Shown here: piece after piece, positions 11,659-23,639 of the stretch | Position numbering within the stretch: position 1 is the first letter of the stretch | Layout: each line of letters opens with the position of its first letter | DNA from: Vigna angularis | Lineage: Eukaryota; Streptophyta; Magnoliopsida; Fabales; Fabaceae | Assembly: GCF_016808095.1 (NCBI RefSeq) | Contig: NC_068978.1 | Location: 25,555,306-25,619,305 of the forward strand | Direction: 5' to 3' | DNA length: 64,000 bases | The notes under the pieces: model-generated | Told to the model about the DNA's origin: nothing | The model's database searches: none | Seen by the model: the letters and a program-made list of their open reading frames with translations, nothing else | Position numbers and translations under genes: made by a program

Positions 11659-12480
11659 GGTTATGTTTAGGGTTAGGTTTGACTTGGGATGGACGTTGGA
11701 GCATGAGTGAGTGTTGGGTTGTACCAGAATGTGTGGTTGATGAGCATAAGAGTGGGGGATAGGTCTACTTGTTGTACCTAGTAAATTCTATTTTTTATCT
11801 ACAGATAGGTGTCGGTTGTTCAGGTATTGAACCTTCATTGTGTGGGGGTGAAGGTGGTTTCCTTGTCCTTGTGTGGACGGAAGGCATATTCCTTAGGTGG
11901 ATTGTGGGACTACTCGAACATATCTATAAGGGAGGCTACAGATTGAGCTGTATGAGCGACTATAGTCGGTGAGGTAGGGTACATAAGTATGATTGATTCT
12001 TTTCACTATGGTGTTGTGGTTTTGAAGGAAGCTCATGGTGGAATCAGGATGAGGTTAATTATGATGGAGATACATCGTTGATGATTATTGGGATGATGGA
12101 GCATCAGGGGAATACTATGTTAGTAGTAATGGTATCAGGTGGACTAGTTGGCATAGGTGCTACTCTAAGGATAGACTATTAGGCTAGGTGTGTGATGTTA
12201 GTAATAATCGAGGATAGAGCATTGAGGTTCAGGAACTGAGTATTTAGATATGTTTGATTTGTTGCATTTAGAGGATTGGGAATCTTGTTGTAATTAATTA
12301 TGTGTATGGTGTGTTTGATTATGGTTGTTATGATCTGAAGGTTTGTATCTTGTGTGATTTATTGTGGTTGATATAATTAATATGTATGTTTATATGACTT
12401 GTTTCTGTTAGCTTAACCTTGCATGTTGTGGTTGTGGTTTCCACCTATGATGGTCGTTTTTATACGGGAGTAGATGATCA
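11659..12480. repeat. LTR-like block, copy 1 (interrupted by CACTA element 1)
   Basis: 11659-12041 is clearly related to 17418-17845: shared landmarks are GGTTATGT-TAGGGT-AGG, GAGTGAGTGTTGGG, TGTGGGGGTGAAGGT and GGATTGTGGGACTA. Similarity resumes at about 12300-12470 against 19070-19230. The related block at 17418 ends at 19527 with a CA end typical of a minus-strand gypsy LTR, so this is probably a diverged LTR copy. No coding sequence supported. Confidence 0.55.
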
Positions 12481-13139
12481 CACTAGTAAAAAACAACTTT
12501 TTAACTCGCACATTATGCTTCGATTTTAAAAAAATCGAAGCGTATAAAAAAGCGGTGGCAATTTCGTAATTCTAGCGACACTATATGCCTCGGTTCAATT
12601 TGAACCGATGTCTAAGAGGGTATACTACCTCGGTTCTCTGACCAATCGAGGCGAAAAATCCTGCTGAGTCAGACTTTTAACATGACAGCTTTTTTGAAAT
12701 AGGTCTACTGCCTCGGTTCTCTAACCAACCGAGGCAAAAAACTCTGACAGGTTTTTCAAAATAGGCCTACTGCCTCAATTCTCTGATTAACCAAGGCAAA
12801 AAACCCTGACAGCTTTTTTGAAATAGGCCTACTACCTCGGTTCTCTAACCAACTGAGACAGTATGTCCTGCCAGAAACTGATTCTTAACGTTTCAAATCC
12901 ATTTTGTCAACCTCTACTGCCTCGGTTCCATTTTAATCGATGTCATAGGTCCTTTATGTCTCGGTTTAAGCGTGCACCGAGGCCTATAGTTAGTAGATAT
13001 TTTCAAATTTTTAATTTATAATTTTATTTTTGATTTTTTTCTGGAAGGTTTATGCATCGGTTGTTTTTATAACCGAGGTAATAGCCTCTTCGATAGTTAA
13101 ATTCCAGAAGCGTAAACACAGTAAACACATTTTCGGTCT

Positions 13140-13282
13140 TTCTTCTTCTTCTTCCGCTAGAGAATGCAAACTGCTGCTTCCAATCTTGCCCGAACAGTTT
13201 GTCACTTCGTCGCTGCTGCCTCTACCACTGATCGTCGCTGCTGCCTCCACTATTGGTCGTCGCCACTACCTCCACCACTAGC
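13140..13282 (+). repeat. GC-rich tandem cassette of CACTA element 1
   Basis: After a TCTTCTTCTTCCGCTAGAGA leader come imperfect repeats of a GCTGCCTC-ACCACT--TCGTC type unit. The same leader and comparable repeats lie at the same place in elements 2 (18410-18590) and 3 (27490-27720). Confidence 0.6.
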
Positions 13283-13640
13283 TGTCATTTCCTCTGCTTC
13301 ATCCTCATCGGCATCGTCGCCTTCATCCTCCTAGTCCTCTTCCTTGTCTTCCTCAAATGGGTCATCCTCCGCCCCACCAAGCCTTGCTTCACCCTTCAAG
13401 ACGCCACCCTCTTCACCTTTAACCTTTCTTCCCCATCCCCAACACTCTCACTCTCACCATGCAGATCACCCTATCTGCCCAGAACCCCAACTCTCGCATT
13501 GGTGTCTACTAATACGCACTCCACCTCCACACCTCTTACCGTAGCCAACAGATCTCCCTCCCTACCGTCGTCCCTGACACCTACCAAGACCACCACAACT
13601 TCACTATCAGTCTCCCTTTTTCTGAATAGGCAAAAGTCCC
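13283..13640 (+). pseudogene. Captured NDR1/HIN1-like (LEA_2 family) gene fragment
   Basis: Translated from 13283, the DNA gives a strong membrane segment (FILIGIVAFILLVLFLVFLK), then WVILRP-KP-FTLQDAT and, after a single-base frame change near 13440, a LEA_2-type stretch (ITLSAQNPNSRIGVY, then SYRSQQISLPTVVPDTYQ). This order, one N-terminal membrane anchor followed by the LEA_2 beta domain, is that of NDR1/HIN1-like plant proteins, which sit in the plasma membrane and many of which act in defence. An in-frame stop after RIGVY and the frame change show it is broken. It ends where CACTA subterminal repeats resume. The source gene is not in the window. Confidence 0.75.
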
Positions 13641-13824
13641 CATTTTTTTTTTAAAAAAAAGACATTTATCGCCTCGGTTCGAATCCAACAGAGGTAAGAG
13701 ACCCCCACATACTACCTCGATTCAGAACCGAGGCAATTTTTGTCTCGATTGTATATACCTCGATTCATGAATCGCTGCATATAGACGAAAATAACCGGTA
13801 TCGTTTTTCTTTATTGCACTAGTG

Positions 13825-14635
13825 TCATGTAGTTAGTTCGGATGTTATAGAGCGCTACGAGTGGATTGAGAGAGTTAGGAAATTTATGATTGTTTGAATA
13901 AACTACTTTATATGAAGTTTTATTTTATAATTAAATTGGATTTTTGGTTTATTTTTCTTGAATTGTAAGGACATGTTGAATTTGGTTTCCACAATAGTAT
14001 TTTGATTTTGAAAATTTAGTTTTTAGTATTTTCTTTAAACTAAAGTAAATGCCTCAAATATTTTTAAAACTAATATTTCTATATTAAATTAATTATAAAA
14101 TTATGTTTAAGAAAAAAAAAAGTCTAAAAAAATATTTTTAGTTTTGTATACCCCTATTAAATTAGTTATAAATTTATGTTTAAGAAAAAAAAGGCAAAAA
14201 AAAATGTTTTTAGTACTAATACCTCCATTAAGTTAATTATTAGTTTTTGTTTGAGATATTTAATGTGTTAAAACTTTTTTTAATAAATTATAATTTTTGT
14301 TTAGAAAATAAAGAATGATTAGTTACTTTTACTCTCATATAATGAATTTTGATTTTTATTTCTTTCTTTTATCTCTATGTGACTTTTCATCTACTCATTA
14401 CATTCATTGTCTCTCCTTTCTTTCTTGTAGTCTAGAGTTCTTTTTAGGGTTTTGACAAATTTCATTCCTTTTGTTATTTTTAAGTATCAATCCTTTTATC
14501 TTCAATTTTTTTTAGTATGTTGTTTTTTTATTTGTGTTGTTTTTATTCTAGTGGTTGGATTTGTATTAAGATTACACTACAAAAAATATGGCTATTACAT
14601 ACATATCATTATATACGGATTATGGATTTGGGAGA

Positions 14636-14636
<1 letters not shown>
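13825..14636. other. AT-rich stretch with imperfect tandem repeat
   Basis: No gene recognised. At 14080-14310 there are about three imperfect copies, roughly 70-75 bp apart, of a unit containing TTAAATTA-TTATAAATTTATG and TTTAAGAAAAAAAA. Confidence 0.6.

Positions 14637-14711
<75 letters not shown>
14637..14711. repeat. (TA)n microsatellite
   Basis: About 37 uninterrupted TA units. It creates artificial open frames of alternating Tyr and Ile on this strand. Confidence 0.95.
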
Positions 14712-14714
<3 letters not shown>

Positions 14715-15338
14715 GTGCATTAATTATTTATAAAATGTATTAAAACATTCATTTAGTATTTATTACATATTTTATCTATATGTTTATTGTTGTGTACAAA
14801 TTTGTTTTCATCCTAAATATAACATTAGGGCTGTTTATGCCATTGTCAACCACGGTACATATATGTCTTCTTCAGTGTGTGCTAGCGAACTTGTGCTTAA
14901 GAATTACATTACAGCTAATTATATCAGTAATCAAAATATAGAATAGAAAAAAATATAAATACCTACCATCAAATTCTATAATAACTAAATTATTAATTAC
15001 TTAGAAATACCACCAGTTGTATTTGCTTGCTAGTTGTTATTTAAAATGAACTCATCAATTTTTTTCTCATTTATTAGCCATAATAGAAAAGACATGTACC
15101 TGCTTCATACAATATAATTATCCTTCATAATCAACCAGCTCCATCCGTATTTTATTAAAACAATGGTTCTTCATTGTCTTGTCTTGGCAAGAAATGATGC
15201 TTAAACTGTCTTATTGTTCTTTACCAATCTAGTCCTTTCTATAATTTCAAGACCCTTATTTCTATTTTGGGAGAACAGTTGTGTTCTCTGTAATCAATTT
15301 CAAGGCTATTGAAGATTTAAAAGTCAATTGAAGTCAAC

Positions 15339-15392
<54 letters not shown>

Positions 15393-16870
15393 TTAATTAA
15401 ATTTTAAATCTTTCATAGATTTAATATATTTATTTGAGTTTTTATTACATTTCTTGTTTATTAGGCAATCAATTTGTATAATTATTTAATTAAATTACTA
15501 TGATTTAATTTTTTTTGTTAGTTAGGTAATGTTAATGTTTTCCGATATATTGATTCATTATTTTCACTTGTTAAGACATTTAAAATTTTCTAGTTAGTAT
15601 AAAATCATATTGTGGTTATGTTAAAATGATAAGCGGCATTTATTGATCATTGATCACAATATTATTTTATAATAAGTACAAAATCTCACATTTATTAACA
15701 TTTTCAATTAGTTATTTAGGTATACCAAATGAGTTATTTTGGAAATTGAAATTCCAATTTTCTGCATTAGAATTTTTAATATGTTAATTATGTGATTTAA
15801 ATCATATAATTTTTTATATTTGGAAAACTTAATTCATACACTTAAAAGTTGAAGGATTAAAATCACACGAGCAAACAAAATTTAAACTAGTAAAACAAAA
15901 AAGAAAACAGAAATATTGAGACATAATGTACGCGACACTGGATTAAATGAACTAGGCTGAAATCTCTGTTCTAAATGTATTCATTATTACTGATTATAAT
16001 ATTATTTTTTTTTCGTTCTGAGTGTCTTGGAAACAAGAATCTTTTTAATTATTTGTAGAGACAGATATACACAAATATAATTTCATGTTCTGTTGAAGGA
16101 ATATCCTTTGCTTAATCAATTTTGGCCTTAAAATAGTGACTACTGTCCATATGGTTTAAAAGCCTAAAATATGAAGAAATAATATGGGTAGGGTCTTAAT
16201 CTTAATTAATTAAATATAACTTATCATTGATTTAATAAAACAATAGAGAGACAAATTTAGGTGCAACTAGAACATTTTTTAAGAGAAACTGGAATTTTAT
16301 TATAACGCAACTTTGCCTTTGATGGGGTTACTTTTAGTAAACGTTACCAGAATTTAGCATGCCATGCAAAAAGACAAGTTTTTAACACAAGTATTCCACG
16401 AACCAAAATTGACCAACTTCTTAATTAATATTCTTAACCTTCTTAATTAATATTATTAACATGTCATGGTGATAATTACTGATTCACTCAATAAAATATG
16501 TGGAGGATAGTTTTTTATTTAAAAGAATAATATCTATTTATATAACTTGTGGGGGTGTAGGTATCATATCATACCATCTCCGACGTAATATCATCTATAT
16601 CCGAAATATTCATTACTTAGAAAAAACTAAAATTCAAATTTAATTTATATTTTATAAAGTTAAATTTAATTAAATTTATATTTATATTTATATTATATTT
16701 TATATTTTTTAAATTTTATTTAGATTTTATTTTAAAATAATTTTAAATATCTTTTTTTTTTTAAATATCTACATGTATGCACTGATATCCATAGATTATG
16801 ATGGGTTTTTCCTATGAATGTATTATGCATGTTTTTTTGGGTTATCCCAACAGAGGGTTTGATGCTAAGG
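14712..16870. other. AT-rich intergenic region
   Basis: No gene, RNA or transposon terminus recognised apart from the (AT)n tract at 15343. Short duplicated TTCTTAATTAATATT-TTAAC segments occur at 16418-16460. Confidence 0.4.
15343..15391. repeat. (AT)n microsatellite
   Basis: About 24 uninterrupted AT units. Confidence 0.95.
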
Positions 16871-17149
16871 GAGAACAAAGTTATGATGCTTAGGGGTTTC
16901 CATGCAAATATATGTTGTAAGGGTGTGGTAATAATCATATGTAGTATAATTGGGTTTATTGGGGTATAACATGTTAATGATTGGATTTGGATGATTCAAG
17001 TGATGTATTATATGTGTTTGAGTATGTTTACATGTGTATGTGATGCTGGAATGCATGTAAGATGTCTTAAGTATGTTTCCATGTGATTTAGGATTGATGT
17101 ATATATGTTTGAATGCTTGAATCATGTCCAAGGTGTGTTTTGATTCGGC

Positions 17150-17322
17150 AATAATTGATTATCATTACTTATAATCAATTATCTGAACGTCGATCTTGAG
17201 TATGGTTGCGGGGGTAATCGATTATCTGGGATAATAATCGATTATCCCTTCCTATATGATGTTTCTTGGTAAATTTCATTGAGATAATCGATTATCTTAA
17301 GTGATAATCAATTATCACAGTG
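17150..17322. repeat. Cluster of ATAATCGATTAT palindromes
   Basis: Six copies of the self-complementary motif ATAATCGATTAT or its ATAATTGATTAT/ATAATCAATTAT variants, at about 17151, 17171, 17214, 17234, 17283 and 17303. A related group of three lies at 61426-61505. Confidence 0.85.
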
Positions 17323-17954
17323 CATTTTTGTAAGAAATGGCGAATTTAATGAAGAATGGACGTGGACCAAGCCTGAGGAGCTGTGAAACGTGATGATAAT
17401 AAGAGATTGAGATTAGTGGTTATGTATAGGGTCAGGTTTGACTTGTGGTTTAGAATGGATCATGAGTGAGTGTTGGGATGTACCTAAGTATGTGATTGAT
17501 GAGCATGACAGTGGAGAATAAGTCTACTTCTGGTACCTCGTAAATCCTAGTTTTATCTGCGGATAAGTACTTCCTTTTGCCTTGTGTGCATTGGAAGGGT
17601 TGTTCGGGTATTGAGCCTTCCTTGTGTGGGGGTGAAGGTCTGTTCCTTGTCCTTGTGCGACAGGACTACATGTTCCTTAGTTGGATTGTGGGACTATCTG
17701 AGAAGATCTGTAGGGGAGGCTACAGATGATCTGTAGGGGAGGCTACATGTGGGTTGTAGGAGCGGCTACAGTTAGTGAGGTAAGGTATAGGAAGGAGATG
17801 AACTCTTTCCAGTATGGTGTTATGGAACGGTGATGCTCATGGTGTTGTTCATGATTGGGATAATCATGATGATCGTGTATGTATGATGATGGTCATGGTA
17901 CTTGAGATGCTCTAAGTGTTGCTATGTTGATAGCAGTGTTACTATAATGGTTAG

Positions 17955-19057
17955 TAGGTTTTTTCGAAAGAGGCAAAACAACCCTGCTGCATCAAACTTT
18001 TCACTTGACAGCTTTTTCGAAAGAGGTTTACTGCCTCAGATCTCTGACCAACTGAGGCAAAAAACCCTGACAGCTTTTTCAAAATAGGCCTATTACCTCG
18101 GTTCTCTCACCAACCGAGGCAGTATGTCCTGCCAGAAACTGATTTTGAACGTTTCAAATCCATTTTGTCAACCTCTACTACCTCGGTTCCATTTTAACCG
18201 ATGTCATAGACCCTTTATGCCTTGGTTTAAGAGCAAACTGAGGCCTATAGTTAGTAGATATTTTCAAATTTTTCATTTACAATTTTATTTTGAATTTTTT
18301 TTGGAAGGTTTACGCATCGGTTGTTTTTATAACCGATGTAATAGCCTCTTCGATACTTAAATTCCAAAAGCGTAAAACAGTAAGCACATTTTCACTTTTT
18401 TTTTCTTCTTCTTCTGCTAGAGAGTCGTTTCTCATGTCGTGCGAACAACTTCTTCATGTTGCTCTGCTGTTGCTACCTCCATCACTAGTCATCAAGCTAC
18501 CTCCACCACTAGTCATCACTGTTGCCTTCACCATTGGTCATCGTTGTTGCCTCCGTCACTAGTCGTTGTTGCATCTGTCGCACGAACATTGCTACCTCCA
18601 TTTTTCTCGTGTGAACTATGCTTTTCGTTGTTGCCACCGTCGTTCATCGTTCGTCATTGCCACTGTCGTTCATTGTCGCCACTGGCTGTTCATCGCCGCC
18701 AATGGTCGTTCGTCGCCGCCTTTGACCCTTCGTCTCCGCCTTTGGCCCTTCGGCGCCGCCTTCAACTGTTTCGTCGCCGCCTTTGGCCGTTTTGTTCGCT
18801 ACCTCCATTGTCTCATTACAAATAAAAAAAGAAAAAAATATATTTTGAATAAACAAAAGACCCAATTTCTGAAAAGAAAAAAGGCATCTACCGCCTCGGT
18901 TCGAAACCAACCGAGGTAAAAGACCCCACATACTGACTCGGTTCATAACCGAGGCAAAAAGACTACCCCTTTTTGCTTCGCTTGTATATGCCTCGGCTCA
19001 TGAACCGCTGCGTATATACGAAAATAATCGGTGTCATTTTCCTTTACTGCATTACTG
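17955..19057. mobile_element. Degraded CACTA transposon, element 2
   Basis: Shares with element 1 the subterminal CCTCGGTT repeats, the segment AACTGATT-T-AACGTTTCA, the GGAAGGTTTA-GCATCGGTTG stretch (18300) and the TCTTCTTCTGCTAGAGA leader (18403). The right end is mutated to ...CTGCATTACTG. The left end is missing: similarity begins within the subterminal repeats at about 17955. No target duplication could be identified. Confidence 0.75.
18430..18815. repeat. GC-rich tandem cassette of CACTA element 2
   Basis: Imperfect repeats of CTACCTCCACCACTAGTCAT units, then repeats near 21 bp of a TTCGTCGCCGCCTTTGGCC type. Open frames exist on both strands but consist only of the repeat, so no gene is called. 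Confidence 0.65.
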
Positions 19058-19527
19058 TACTATGTATAGGGTGGTTGTTTATGGTTGATATAATCAGTAT
19101 GTTTATATCTTGTTATTATGATTGCTTTATCAATAGCTTAGCCCATACGTGTTTGTGTTTGTATATTTGTGAATGATATTATCGGCGATGATCGTCTAAT
19201 GTGTTATACGTAAGCAGATGATATTGTAGATGTTTCAGAGGCATTCTAGATTTATGAGATGACGGGGGAAAGATTTGGGTTTCTTTAAAAAGTTCTTTTG
19301 ATATAGACTTTTGAAACAATGTAATTGTAGTCTATTTATTTCCATAGTCATTTTAATTACTTTTAGAATAATGTAATTGGACAAGGCTTTTGGAACTATT
19401 ATGTTTTAAATAAGTTATTCGTGTTTAAAGGATAAGGTTTTTGAAAAATACGTTTTCGCGCTATAAGAAAGTTTGAAATTTACTAGCTTTTGTAAGCCTG
19501 TGGCATCCCAGAAATCGGGGTGTTACA

Positions 19528-22403
19528 CTGACCAAGGTCCGCCCAATTATCCAAGGACCTACATGCAATTAAAGAGAAATTGAAGAATGGTTAAATATCA
19601 AAAAGAGAAAATTAAAGCCTATAAACATTTTTTATTTTAGAATTTTCAGAAAAGACTAAAGAATTATTTATTTAAAAATACTTTTTATCATCTATAAACA
19701 CCAAATTAACATTATTTTTACGAAACTCTAAAATTAAAGCAAAAACTCTAAACTATCCTAGTTCTAGAAATTTAGAAACTAAAAATAACTTCTACACACA
19801 GAAAAATAAGGAAAATTGGGAGTTATCAATCCCTAACGTGAGCTTCAATACATCAGAATCCCATGGAACCCGCATGTCAATGGGATGCCATCAGAATCTT
19901 ATTAGATTCTCACAAGAATAAGGGTATAATGGGATGTCAATGTCTCTAAAAAATACATCATAATCCCATGGAACCGACATCGACTCATCGCTTATGATGT
20001 CAACAACCTAGTGTAATACAACAAGAGGATTGTCCATAAATAGAGGAATCTTCTTAAGTTTAAGACTTTCCTCTCGATGCGACTACTATTACATAAAAAA
20101 AAATAAGTCTGAACATTAAAACATGTAAACTTAAAAATAGAGTAATTTATGGTGATTTTAAGAGTCCATTTGAGAGGGTTGGAAATAGAACCAATAAAAA
20201 CTCTAGGCCAGACGAGGAAAGATTGAAATGCTTGTGTCACAATATATATACCTCACCTTTTGGCACAAGAACTAAAACATCTGCTACGAGAACTTCCTTT
20301 ACTGTAACATTTACTATATTGTATGATAGCTCTATACCATGAAGAACTCTGGTTGCCTCAGATACTATGGACGAGTGTTGTGCATGTCAACCCCTGGTGG
20401 GGGTGGAGCTGAACAACTCCCCTTTCTGTTTTATATGTCAAAGCCAATGTTAATGTTATTTTATTAAAGAACAATTGTTCAATTCATAACTTAGCATAAA
20501 ATGATTGTTAATTTTACTTGTGAGAGGCACAAATTGTTCTAGTGGAAGAGATACCTACGGATGGATGACATAATATCGATTTATTGATGGAACTTACATT
20601 TAACCTTTTTAAGTCACTTACTTAATGATTTCATTATAGAATTGTACTTCGACCTTCTAAGTGATTTGTTTTGTTAGTTTTTCTTCGTACTAGAAAACTG
20701 ACTAAGGAAGCCTCAAAATATTAGGAATGTTTATATATGTATATAATACATGTTATAAATCAACATTTATAATATTGTGCTATCGTATAAAATTGTTATT
20801 TTTTATAAATATATCTAAAAAATACTTAATTATAGTTATAAAAAGCCTACCTTCACAAATATTTCAAAATAAATTTGGAAAATAGTTAAAAAAAAGCATA
20901 ACGAATAAGAGTTAAATCAAAAACCTTTTTTATATTATTTAAGTACTTTAATAAAATGACTTATTTAATTATTTTACTCTTTCCAAAAATTATAACTTCA
21001 TTATTTTTATTATTTTATTTAATTAAAATTTATAGAATATAATTTATTTTTTAAAAGAAGAGAGAGTAATATTTTTTTAATAATATGATATTTATTTGGA
21101 GTCACAAAGTATTGTGTATCAAGTTGTTTTTTATTCATTTATTTTACATTATAGATTATATTTTCAATTCCTATTTATTCCTAGTTAATCGACTTGAGAT
21201 AAGATGGTCATTTATTTTAAATTGAAATTAAAGTAAAAGATTATTTCAAAACTAATATTTTTATATTGTGTTATTTGAATATACAATATAGTTTCAAATT
21301 AAATTTTAATTATTAATTACCTCAATAAAACTTAAAAACATAAAATAGTATTTTTTTTTTATTTCTTTATCTAATTAAACATATAATTTACTAACTAAAA
21401 ACTTTAAAATATTTATATAATTAAGCTTATCTGAAAAATTATATATATTAAAGAAAACAAAATTATATAAAAAAAATTGAGTAACTAACTTCCAATTCAC
21501 CTCTAACCGATTGAATCAGAATGTTCAATCTGCCAAACCATAACATATATTTAGTCTCACCCTATCTTTTTTGTTTTCTCTAACCCAACACTAAACGGCT
21601 CATTCTGCTATATAACCCTAATATTAATAAACTATTAAGTGCAGAAAACATTTTATTACTCAGAAAGTGCCAGTAGCAGTTACCAGAGGACAACGCATGG
21701 TGTTTATTATATTATTATTATTATATCATCCACTAATTTCGTTGTTTCTTGATTGAATTTATTTTATACATTTTCAAATTATTTGACCATTGATCCACGA
21801 GGGAGAATTTGTTTAGGTAGGACTATCAATTATTTTGAGGTGAAATCTAATTAAAAATATGATAATGTATGGGATTATTTGAAATAGATTTAAAATATTT
21901 AAAATATTATTTAAGTTTGAAAACAACATGCTATCTTAGTCTGATTTAGACTGATGAATAATTCAGAGAAAGTGGTCCACTCTACAAGTGACCTATTTCT
22001 AAACAAACACGCCATTTGCAAGAAAAATGAAACATTTTAAACTGTTCATACTGTCTAATATGCTATTGGAAAATCTTTGTGGGATAGATTTTGAAAACAA
22101 CTTCTTGGATACAATTTTTCTTGGAAGGATTTGGATTGGATAATTGTGTGTCGAACAAAATGAAGACTGGCATTACGAACAAGTCTAGCCCATTTTTGTC
22201 CGAGAAAAATGGTGAGGTGGGTTCGTAATAAAATAGATTGAAAATCTTAGTAAAACAGATTAAGAATTATATGTCATACCAAAACAGTCTAAAAATATTA
22301 GCTTGCTCCTCCTAGCATCTCCGACCCTTTTTCTTATATTTCCTAGTTTACAGTTTTGTCTTTTAATAAAAATATATATAAAAAATATTTAGATAAGTAA
22401 TAA
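19528..22403. other. AT-rich region without recognised gene
   Basis: No coding sequence supported. 19720-19840 resembles 60850-60940 (shared ACACAGAAAAATA-GG-AAA and TGGGAGTTATCA), so it holds a dispersed repeat. Confidence 0.4.
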
Positions 22404-23215
22404 TTGTTTACTAAATCATATTTACTCTCAGCTCTATATTTACTGTCATACCTCAAGTCTTCACTCTTCACGCTTCATTCTTCTTCTCTTGTCTTTATGC
22501 TATGCTTGTTGTGTGCTATGGTGTTCAGTTTTCATAAGAAAAACAAAATCTCTCGTTCATTTTCCATCCTCTTTATTTCATCTCATCTTTCAAGTATATG
22601 TATTTTTATTCATTAAGGTTTAATATATTTATTTTTATTATGTTTTAGTTGTATTAATTTCGGCAGTGCCATCTACCGCTGTTGGCGGCACCGTTGTCGT
22701 ATATTGCTACCACTACCAAAGTTCCAGTTTTGATCGACGATTACATGATTTTGATCGCTCAACATCCTTTGAAGTTGTTGATTCGCTCCCTTTTCCATTG
22801 TGCATGTGACATGTCTCGTCTTCTCAAAGGTAGTGATTTAGAGCGTCGAGGTCACTCTTTTTTCACTTTCAGGTTCGTCGTGCGTAGTTGCACGTCCCCG
22901 TCTCCTCTCAAACAGTTGTTTGAACCATCGAGGTTGCTCTTTTTACTTTTTCAGGTGTCTTGATTGAAGAATATTGGATTCTTAAGGTTTCTCTCTCTTA
23001 TTCATCAATGACTTCTTCTGCTGTTGTCTCTCCTGACCTTCTTTCTGTCACCATTGTGTTTGAGCCGTCTATATATGTTTTTTTTCTCATGAAAAATATG
23101 ACATTTGTTAGTTTATTTATAGTTGATAACGTTGTCGCTGTCGTTGGCAAAGATGATTTCCATGTAGACTTTGTTGCCTTTTTTAAGGGAGGTAGTTAGA
23201 CTCATGTCTACATTG
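22404..23215 (+). other. Unrecognised region with short overlapping ORFs
   Basis: More GC-rich than its surroundings from about 22660. Open frames at 22682-22963 (93 codons) and 22960-23199 (79 codons) overlap by four bases and have no domain I recognise. The first starts inside a GGCGGCACCG stretch, and TTTTTCACTTTCAG at 22859-22872 looks like a splice acceptor. It could be a decayed gene or a captured fragment; I cannot decide. Confidence 0.2.
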
Positions 23216-23475
23216 CATAGATATTGTGCTTTATTAGAACTTTGACAGAAGCAGCTTGTACGAATCTACAGAGGTTAAGACTTTAAGGAAACATTCTTGG
23301 AACGTCTTCCTATCTCTTAACATTTTTATCAATCATGTGTAGGAATTTGAGTAAACTCTTGTACTTCCATTCTCTGCACCGATAAAGAGAACAAAGCATA
23401 TAAGCACAAAGGTACTTTTTGTACATAAAATAAATCTTTTAAATGTTGGTAATTATTTAGGCATATTTGATAACG
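23216..23475 (-). repeat. Copia-type LTR fragment
   Basis: Collinear with 40430-40680 in the same orientation: GAAACATTC-T-GAA-GTCTT, CTCAACATT, GATAAAGAGAA and AAAGTA-TTTT. That region belongs to a minus-strand copia LTR. Similarity fades at about 23470. Confidence 0.55.
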
Positions 23476-23639
23476 GTTGAAAATACCGTTATCTGTGATG
23501 TAATTTTAATACCAAATACACTCTTTTCTACTTAGAAACTTGCTTGGAATCATGTTTTTCTGTTGAGTTGTGTGAATAAGAGAGTCGAGGTTGAATTTGA
23601 TGATTTTATGACTAATTCCCTTTGTTTTGATAGAAAATG

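Larger units (their letters stand above)
12481..13824. mobile_element. Non-autonomous CACTA transposon, element 1
   Basis: Starts CACTAGTAAAAAAC and ends ...TTTATTGCACTAGTG. A 3-bp TCA is present at both flanks (12478-12480 and 13825-13827), matching the CACTA target-site duplication. Subterminal regions are filled with inverted copies of a GCCTCGGTT / AACCGAGGC motif (about 12590-13000 and 13670-13770). Near the left end is a hairpin CTTCGATTTT...AAAATCGAAG, also present in element 3. No transposase is encoded; the interior holds a GC-rich tandem cassette and an NHL-like gene fragment. Length 1344 bp. Confidence 0.9.
17418..19527 (-). repeat. LTR-like block, copy 2, probably a gypsy LTR on the minus strand
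   Basis: Related to 11659-12480. The plus-strand end AAATCGGGGTGTTACA (to 19527) is, on the minus strand, TGTAACACCCCGATTT, a start common in plant Ty3/gypsy LTRs. CACTA element 2 is inserted within it. Tandem TCTGTAGGGGAGGCTACA units lie at 17705-17775. The other LTR boundary was not located, so it could be a solo LTR or a truncated one. Confidence 0.5.

Noticed and set aside
14452..14733. Open frame with alternating Tyr and Ile
   Set aside because: It is created by the (TA)n tract.
16732..17131. Minus-strand frames rich in His, Thr and Ile
   Set aside because: Composition of AT-rich repeat; no domain and no splice or promoter context.
17920..17960. Search for the left end of CACTA element 2
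   Set aside because: No CACTA terminus or matching 3-bp duplication found; the end is deleted.
18439..18946. Overlapping open frames on both strands rich in Arg, Pro, Ser
   Set aside because: They consist of the GC-rich tandem cassette of CACTA element 2 and have no domain.
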